DNA from: Coprinus comatus
Lineage: Eukaryota; Basidiomycota; Agaricomycetes; Agaricales; Agaricaceae
Assembly: GCA_034638255.1 (NCBI GenBank)
Contig: JAWPGT010000003.1
Coordinates: 558,001 to 622,000 of the forward strand
Length of the DNA stretch: 64,000 bases
Direction of reading: 5' to 3'
The notes under the pieces are model-generated. The model ran no database searches. It saw only the letters and a program-made list of their open reading frames with translations, and was not told where the DNA came from. Below are positions 57,514 through 64,000 of the stretch, one piece after another. The translations under genes and the position numbers were made by a program. How positions within the stretch are numbered: the stretch's first letter is position 1; each line of letters starts with the position of its first letter.

Positions 57514-59413
57514 ATGTCCTTGTACGCATATGTGCATGTCATAAACCCAAACCTCGTACGTTAACTCGACTACTCCGCTTCCTTGCCTTCTCTCATCTTC
57601 CACCAATTCCCTGTTAAAAGGTCTGTTGTATATGCCGGTATGTCTCACTTTCTTGCCACTCCCATACTCCGTCGGATATACCTAGTCACTCACTGACAGA
57701 ATGTCCTAGAGCGCCATTTACAGAACCAACCACCACCCTCACCTGCACACATACATTCTGTCGAGAGTGCATCCAGCGTGCTCTTGTACATGCGCCTCTA
57801 TGCCCCATTGACCGTTCGCCGCTCGCGGAAAGGGATCTGGTACCCGCTGACCCTATCATACGAAGTGTGAGTTGTCTTTCATTTTGGTGCACTTCTTTGA
57901 GTTCCTTTCGTTTTCAACTGGTATAAAAGGATGTCATATCTTGGTCGTCGAATCCTTAACATATCCCATGATTTATCGGACTGTTTACTGACATATTTAC
58001 AGCTCGTAGAAGAATTAGAGGTGGAATGTGTACACCGTTCTTCAGGGTGTAAACATACTTGCCAAAGACAGCGATTAGCCGCCCATATCAGGGACGATTG
58101 TATGCTTAGCCAAGCTGAATGTGAAGAGGTTGACTGTGGAGTTGTACTCACGAAGAAGGAATTGGAGGTACATATGAGGCAGAAACATGGTTTGAACCAC
58201 CAAATAGAGGATTCAACAGATACAGCAGAAAAATATGCAGATTTGACTGCTGGTGAAGAGGTGCGTACTACACTGTTTTATCACTGGCGTAATGCTAAAT
58301 TATACTGCATATATTTGCAGCCTGCCCCGAATATGAAAGGAAAACAGGTTGACGGTGCTGCTCCGCCCACAACGGATGACAAGCAGCAGGGTAAAACGGT
58401 TGAACTCCTTACAGAACAGAACATCCTGTTGCGGCATCGCGTTGAGTTGCTCGAAGGGGCTATGCAAGCCATGAAAAAAGAGATGAATATGGTTCGCAAT
58501 GCTCTTGGACCCTGGTTCCGAACGCCAACCGTCTCGCATCCCCAATCAAACCGACCACATGTGCCTTCAAGCGGAGAAGGTATCTTATTTTCATCGGACG
58601 TCGGCTTAGAAACAGGGCTAGCACGATCCCATGACGAACTTCAAGAATTATCGGGGAGATCCTCTTCGGCAACTAACAGCGGTGCTTCCACTTCGCATCA
58701 GCAAGAGGCGACACCATTGCTAGGACAGGGCCAAGGGCAAAGAAATTCCCTATCCTTACCTGGTGGTGGAGTAAGAATTGACCCATTGGCAGGGTATTTT
58801 CCTACGCTAAATGAATTTGGAATTCACGGTGGAGGAAATATGTCACAACAGATGCAGCACGGATTGCATGGCAGATACATGCAGCAACACCAGCAGATGC
58901 TAGGCTCCGTAAGCGGACTAGGAGGGGTTCAGCCAGGGGGCTTGCTGCTAAACCCATCTGCTGCAGCTCGTGTTGCGCCACTAGACCTGGGATTGAATAT
59001 GGTAGGCACTTTGGAAGGGTTGAGGGAAAGTGTGATTGAGGTTGCTGCAGGGCTCGATTCTCTGGGAAGGAAGAGTGAAATTACCCTAGCCAATGAAACG
59101 TTGAGGCTAGGAGAAGATGTAATTTCTGTAAGGGCAGCTGTGCATGGTCTAAGGATGCAGGTGAGCACATAATGAATTATTGCCAGAGAATAAGACAATA
59201 ATTATTCGTGGGATGGGATTTGTGTAGGTACATGCCATGATGATGGAACGAAATGCACAACTAACAGCGGGAGAAGGCGGCGGCGGAAGCTCGTGGATGG
59301 GGACTAATGCTATGGGCTTTGGATTGGGGGTAGGAAACAATGGTATGAACATTCCGGCTGTACCACCGAGGCCAAATATGTTCACGGGGCCACATAGTAT
59401 TACAAAATTGTAG
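57514..59413 (+). CDS. RING / TRAF-type zinc-finger protein, putative E3 ubiquitin ligase
   Basis: Six exons (57514-57555, 57621-57637, 57710-57866, 58003-58260, 58321-59160, 59228-59413) give 499 residues. The N-terminal RING runs from CCICRAPFTEPTTTLTC through THTFCRECIQRAL to PLCPIDRSPL. The pattern is C3HC3D: the last metal ligand is Asp, as in several TRAF-like RINGs. A TRAF-type zinc finger follows: EVECVHRSSGCKHTCQRQRL, then AAHIRDDCMLSQAECEEVDC and EVHMRQKHG. A coiled-coil segment (TEQNILLRHRVELLEGAMQA) and a long Gly/Ser/Gln-rich tail make up the rest. This architecture suggests a RING E3 or adaptor; the substrate is unknown. The 17 nt exon and the acceptor at 57709 were selected because they alone produce ICRAPF. 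Intron 4 (58261-58320) is 60 nt and stop-free. Confidence 0.85.
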
Positions 59414-59502
59414 AAGAGGAAAATTGTTTGCGTGGGTGTGGATAGACGGAGTGTTCTATACGACGTTATTGTAATGCATATACTATGGATTAATGTGGTT
59501 GG

Positions 59503-60138
59503 CTACGAGCTGGAAAACTCTGCCCAGGCAGAGTCGAGGTTGTCCAGAAGTTCCTGGACCTCTTTTACGGCGGCTTTACGGTCTGTACGTGCGGCGAGCC
59601 ACTCACGATCTGGACTAAGGGCATCGAGGCGGAGGAGGGACTGGAGAAGAAGTTCACCGAGGCGGTTATACTCCCGGGTGGTGGGTGGATGGAGTGAGGC
59701 AAGGGCGGTATGGAACGCAGTTACGTCTGGAAGTAAGTGAAGATGGACAGTGTCGAGCTCAGCCTTGATGATGGCAAGTGTGGCGTTCTGTGAGGGGTCT
59801 TGGGACTGCTGGATTGTTTGGTGAAGGGTAGCGTCGAGGGGAATGAGGACGATCGTGGAGTTGTTTGTGAGGCGATAGGCCGAGACTAGGGATGTTTGCG
59901 GGGTGTGGTGGGAAGGCAGGAAAGGACTTACGGGGAGCATTGTCATCCTTCATGACTGCGCCTGCGTGTATGAGTTTGAAAGTCGGTATGTTTGTGAGAT
60001 CTGCGATGGCGATGCGCAGATCCCTGAGGGGAGCATTACTTCCGGGGAATTGGAGAGAAAGTCTGGAAAATAATTGGTGCCAGAACGCTGCAGGGCTGAG
60101 TAGATCGCCCACCTTTCTCGCTGCCACTTGAGGATCAT
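59503..60138 (-). CDS. BAG-domain Hsp70 co-chaperone with N-terminal ubiquitin-like fold
   Basis: Three exons (60113-60138, 59932-60062, 59503-59885) encode 179 residues. BAG proteins bind the Hsp70 ATPase domain and act as nucleotide-exchange factors. The N-terminal half looks like a ubiquitin-like fold: MILKWQRERLSLQFP, LRIAIADLTNIPTFKLIHAG, AVMKDDNAPLSAYRL and NNSTIVLIP. The C-terminal half is helical and BAG-like: LHLLPDVTAFHTALASLHPP, REYNRLGELLLQSLLRLDAL and AAVKEVQELLDNLDSAWAEF. The start at 60138 and the first intron (60063-60112) were picked because they turn two unrelated-looking frames into one ubiquitin-like domain. Divergent from PBS2 with 93 nt between starts. Confidence 0.82.
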
Positions 60139-60231
60139 CGTGGAGGTCACAGTCACCCAGATCGGATCGATGGTCAGTATAATATATAATATACATATAC
60201 CCACCCATCACCTCTCCTTCATCCCACCCCC
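60139..60231. promoter_or_regulatory. 93 nt divergent promoter between the BAG gene and PBS2
   Basis: A very short spacer with a TATA-like run (TATAATATATAATATACATA at 60178-60197) placed 35 to 55 nt before the PBS2 start; one element could serve both genes. Confidence 0.5.
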
Positions 60232-61918
60232 ATGGATCCTCCCCCTGTGCCCCCTTCTCTCCAACGCAAGCTTGCAAACTCTACAGAGGCTTCCCGTGCA
60301 AAGGCCGCTGCCAGTCAGTTCGCCGCACGTGCTGCAGAGCTCAACAACCAGAAACACAACCTCCAGGCTCTCCAGGCCGCTGCTGCCTCTGCCTCCGTCA
60401 ACGGCGGTTCCCTCCCACCCGACCACCACAACTATCAACCTCCAGTCAAATATGGCCAGACAGCGGTTGGCCGTGGCAGACCCCTCGTCACAGGCATGCG
60501 TCGCATTCGTCCCAACTTCAACATTCACGACATCCACAACTCCGACCCAAATGCTTCGAACAGTGCTCGTCTTGGTGCTGGTCGTCCAGATGGAATCCCA
60601 ATCGACCCCAATTCTCCGTTTGCCAACTTTACCCGCATGGTGTAAGTCTTTTCTCTGCGACAATCATCCGTCCGTGCTAATCAATTCTTGACCAGCGACG
60701 CTTCCGGTAATCTCAACTTCGCCAACAAGGCCATTGTCCATGCATCCGGCGTCAACTTCTCCGACGGAAAGTCCTTTTCTATCAATATGGGCGAGTTGGA
60801 ACTCTATGAAGAGCTCGGTAAGGGCAACTATGGCACCGTCAAAAAGGTCCTACATACACGCACTCACGTCTTCATGGCTTTGAAGGTGCCTAGTTTCCGT
60901 CTTCCATCTTCTACCTCTAACACACACCTTAACATCTCACAGGAAATTCGTCTAGAGGTCGAAAAGGCAAAGCTCAACGGGATTTTAATGGAGCTCGAGG
61001 TCCTCCACCGCGCTCTCTCCACAGAAATCGTCGAGTTCTATGGTGCTTTCTTCATCGAGTCATGCGTGTACTATTGCATGGAGTATATGGACGGCGGCAG
61101 TATTGACAAACTCGAGGGCGCTGGTGTTCCCGAAGGTGTCTTGGGTTGTATTGCACGTTCAACAGTAAAGGGTCTGAAGTTTTTAAAGGACAAATTGAAT
61201 ATTATTCACCGTGGTAAGTCACTATTCATCTGTAGTCATGCGTTCCAACTTATGAGATGTATGTAGATGTGAAACCCACTAACCTGCTCGTTAACCGTCG
61301 TGGTCTTGTCAAGATTTGTGACTTTGGTATCTCTGGTCAGCTCGAAAAGTCCCTTGCAAAGACGAATATCGGCTGCCAGTCGTACATGGCGGTAAGTCAA
61401 TACTGTTACATAGATCATTCTCTTCATGTATCTTATGGTTTTGTAGCCCGAAAGAATTCAACCTGAAGATCCCGAAAACCCAGACACTCCTTCGGTCCAA
61501 CCATTGGGAACTTATACCGTCGCATCTGACGCCTGGTCCCTTGGTCTCTCCTTGATTGAGATTGGCTGGGGCTATTATCCATTTCCGAAAGAGTGGACGA
61601 TTCTTGCCCAGTTGACGGCTATTGTCAAAGATGACCCTCCTCAGCTTTCTGCAGACAAGTTTGGCCCCAATTGCCGCGATTTCGTGGACAATCTTCTTCG
61701 CAAGAAACCCGAAGATCGTTTGACCTACAAGCAAGCCCTGGTGTGTAATAAAACTCACCATAACCTTTTTGTCCTGCTGACAACCAGTTGTTTAGGAACA
61801 TCCCTTCTTGTCTGATGACAATCTCCGCGATGTGGATATGGTCGGCTGGGTGGAGAAAGCCTTGATCTATAAAGAGCAACAACGTGAATTACGACTTGCG
61901 GGCAAACTGGATGCCTAG
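60232..61918 (+). CDS. PBS2: MAP kinase kinase Pbs2 (HOG osmostress pathway)
   Basis: Pbs2 phosphorylates the Hog1 p38-type MAPK under osmotic and other stress. Six exons (60232-60641, 60696-60885, 60943-61213, 61267-61391, 61447-61740, 61796-61918) encode 470 residues. The N-terminal 190 residues are Ala/Gln/Pro-rich ([36 protein letters not shown]). Kinase motifs: [87 protein letters not shown] with the MAPKK S-x-A-K-T phosphosites, [29 protein letters not shown] and [15 protein letters not shown]. The [17 protein letters not shown] insert is typical of Pbs2 and separates it from Ste7 or Mkk1. Shares a 93 nt divergent promoter with the BAG gene. Confidence 0.95.
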
Positions 61919-64000
61919 CCAGCTATCTGTGTATGGGTTATGTGTTTTCTGTTTGTCGTCTCTCCGTTTCCTCCCTCTTCCCCCGTTGCCCTTTGATGTA
62001 TAACTGCTCTGAACGACTGCACTATTAACGCCATGCCGTGTTTGGATGTCCCACTGTTCCTCTCCTACCTCCTATCTTGTCGTCTATTTTCCTACCTTTG
62101 TCTGTGCCATAATCTCTTTCCAATATTTTCTGTATATTACCACCATCTGATAGTTTCTTGAACTGGTAAGAGAATTTGTTGTCAGGTTCTCTTGTACGAA
62201 CCCATTGAAGAGTCAAGAGCTAATGATTAACGTATATCACAGGTCGCCTCGGTCGTACCTCTTGAGTATCATAGGTTCCTTCCTATCTCTGGCAAGGGAG
62301 GATGATGCTTGTACACTCCCTGTACTTTCTCGTGTCTCCGATGTGGTTGGGTTATAGGCGATATATCCGGGAATAGTGCTACTCCACGGATTTCTTAATG
62401 CTTGATGGGATCGAGTCGTGGTGATCCTTGGGAGGTTTCGGGCTTCGGATTCTGTTTGTGGCCCAACACGTTGCACAATGTCAATAAACTGTATCATTGA
62501 GTTCTTGGTGCGACATAAAGACGAAGACGAAGAGTCATATCTTTTGGTCGAAGTCAAATAGCCCCAACCCCTCAACATCAACCTAATTTTGAGAACTTCA
62601 ATGATATAGTGAAGGCTGTTGAGCGATGTTGGGCCCTTCAGGATGTCGGAAAGTTGAGCCAGCACCATTTGAACCTTCAGAAACCCCACAATGACTCGCT
62701 CTTATCTTCACCCCCAGTACCTCAACCCTCAACTTCTGTTGTTCAATGCGGATATTGGAGTATTTTCAGTTGCGAAACACTAAAACCACTTTGTCACTTG
62801 TTATGTGTGTATCCGTACACCCCACCAATCAACAGTATATTCGAATTCGGTTATCCATTTCGGGTGTGTATCTTACACCAGCGCTTATCCTTAATGACTT
62901 CAAGATTGCAAGTTCCGAGCACCTTCGGTTATTGTTTCGCCGATATCTTGTGCGTCTTCGAGCATTCTAGTTCCTATTATTTCCAATATGTCCTTTGCCC
63001 CTTCCAGATGTGTCGACGTTAAGAGCTTTCATCGCTTGTCCTCAGATGCATCACCGAAGTCCCAAGTTATGTGCAAGCCACCGGCTCCCATATATTCGGG
63101 CCTTTCCTTTAATCGAAGACCTTTATACTTGATGCTATGACCTCCAAGATAGAGAGGTCGCCGTTCCAATTGGCGTTCGCCGATAGACCTGTTCTCTTCC
63201 GAGGTTGTGATGTGTGCCAACCTTCCTCATTCCCTCGTATGAGTATAATGGTTGGACGTTTGAACGACTTCCGGTTATGATTGTCCGAGAGGTGTCTCTT
63301 CCGAGCTCTGTAGGTCGTCAAGAAGTATGATGAGCTCGTATTACCCTTTTGGATGAAGGCGCAGCCTCAAGGGCGTGTTGCAAGTGCTGGAGTTGTTGGG
63401 AATGCCACTCGACCTGGAAGTTATTTTAATGGAACGAAAGATCGTTTGTATTTTTCATACGCGGTGTCGTGAGTGTGCTTGTTCGTACTTACTCTTTTGG
63501 ACTGCAAGTATGCTGGGAGTGTACTCGACCAAGAAAATCCATTGGGACGAGTGCTTGGAAATTGTTTGTTCTTTTCCACGCATGACGCCGTGAGAGGGGA
63601 TGGACGAGGTCGATTTTCATAGGATGACCTAGTGGTTAAGGTGAGGGGGTCTAGGGGATAACACGCAAGGATGGGTGTTCGGTATTGATATTTATTTCGG
63701 TGATGTGGAGTCCCAGGAGCACATTCTATTCCCTATTTGTCATCGTGAAGCTGTGGAAAATATCGTGCGTAACTCGATATAGGTTGTTGAGACACGAAGC
63801 TGTGGTCGAGGGTTGTGGTGCAAATTGGGAGAAAAGTTGTGTATGACTGACCTTGGTTGTTCACAAAATGTGACAGTGATTCCGCAACCCCCACCACTTT
63901 CCTCCCCTGCTTCTTGTGTATCCTGTCACTTCTCTCGACACCACTCCTTTAAACAAGTGGAATTAATATTCTTCAATCCGAGTCGACTGCCTTTAATAAC
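61919..64000. other. Gene-poor terminal interval of about 2.1 kb
   Basis: It starts with the PBS2 3' flank. Frames on both strands stay under 150 codons and show no family motif. It contains a decayed direct repeat (63337-63596) and a tRNA A-box-like string (TAGTGGTTAAGG near 63630) without a convincing B box or cloverleaf. It could be old mobile-element sequence. Confidence 0.45.
63337..63596. repeat. Diverged two-copy direct repeat
   Basis: Two units start CGTATTACCCTTTTGGA (63337) and CGTACTTACTCTTTTGGA (63484). Each continues with a CAAGT..CTGG..GGGA string, then ACTCGACC, a GTTTGT block and a C-GCG-TG-CG-CGTGAG end. They are clearly related but diverged, and the first has about 30 extra nt. 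Confidence 0.45.

Noticed and set aside
62237..62689. 150-codon minus-strand frame
   Set aside because: Low-complexity composition, no motif and no flanking exons; treated as chance.

Overview
This is a eukaryotic nuclear window, almost certainly from a basidiomycete fungus (probably Agaricomycetes). The genes are dense and intron-rich. Introns are mostly 45-75 nt with GT/AG ends and short 3' pyrimidine tracts. The gene set is fungal: Yak1, Pbs2, Tfb1, Esa1, Gcn5, Dbp7, Snu23, Erd1 and a fungal-type CSL factor. A GH45-like secreted protein and an NAD-dependent formate dehydrogenase add to this. Gene models were built by hand. I picked splice sites so that family motifs stay in frame, and checked that exon lengths sum to multiples of three.

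Layout. 1-12 kb: the 3' end of a Golgi CASP/Coy1 gene, TFIIH subunit Tfb1, a PHOSPHO-type HAD phosphatase and the Yak1 kinase. 12-17.6 kb: a tandem cluster of GRF-type zinc-finger genes. The first copy looks intact, the second is partial, and at least three are decayed. 17.6-23.8 kb: a gene desert. 23.8-32.6 kb: a conserved fungal protein of unknown function, a long promoter-like interval, a large CSL (RBP-J/Su(H)) transcription factor and a small membrane protein. 32.7-48.6 kb: a compact housekeeping block holding MYST acetyltransferase Esa1, helicase Dbp7, an ER cyclophilin, a GH45-like protein, Gcn5, formate dehydrogenase, EXS-domain protein Erd1 and Snu23. 48.7-62 kb: cytosolic isoleucyl-tRNA synthetase, a 3 kb gene-poor gap, an aldo/keto reductase, a RING/TRAF-type zinc-finger protein, a BAG co-chaperone and the HOG-pathway MAPKK Pbs2. 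62-64 kb: no recognised gene, with a decayed tandem repeat.

How the genes relate. Several pairs are divergent with very short shared promoters: GH45/GCN5 66 nt, BAG/PBS2 93 nt, ERD1/SNU23 126 nt and ESA1/DBP7 346 nt. The catalytic subunits of both major acetyltransferase complexes (NuA4 Esa1, SAGA Gcn5) lie within 10 kb. Yak1 and Pbs2 are stress-signalling kinases; Tfb1, CSL, Esa1 and Gcn5 are transcription or chromatin factors.

Most notable observations: the GRF zinc-finger cluster with copies at graded stages of decay; a cyclophilin whose last intron, if retained, swaps a membrane anchor for a lumenal tail ending in HAEL; two GC-AG introns; and a formate dehydrogenase whose exons cannot be joined in frame with canonical splice sites.
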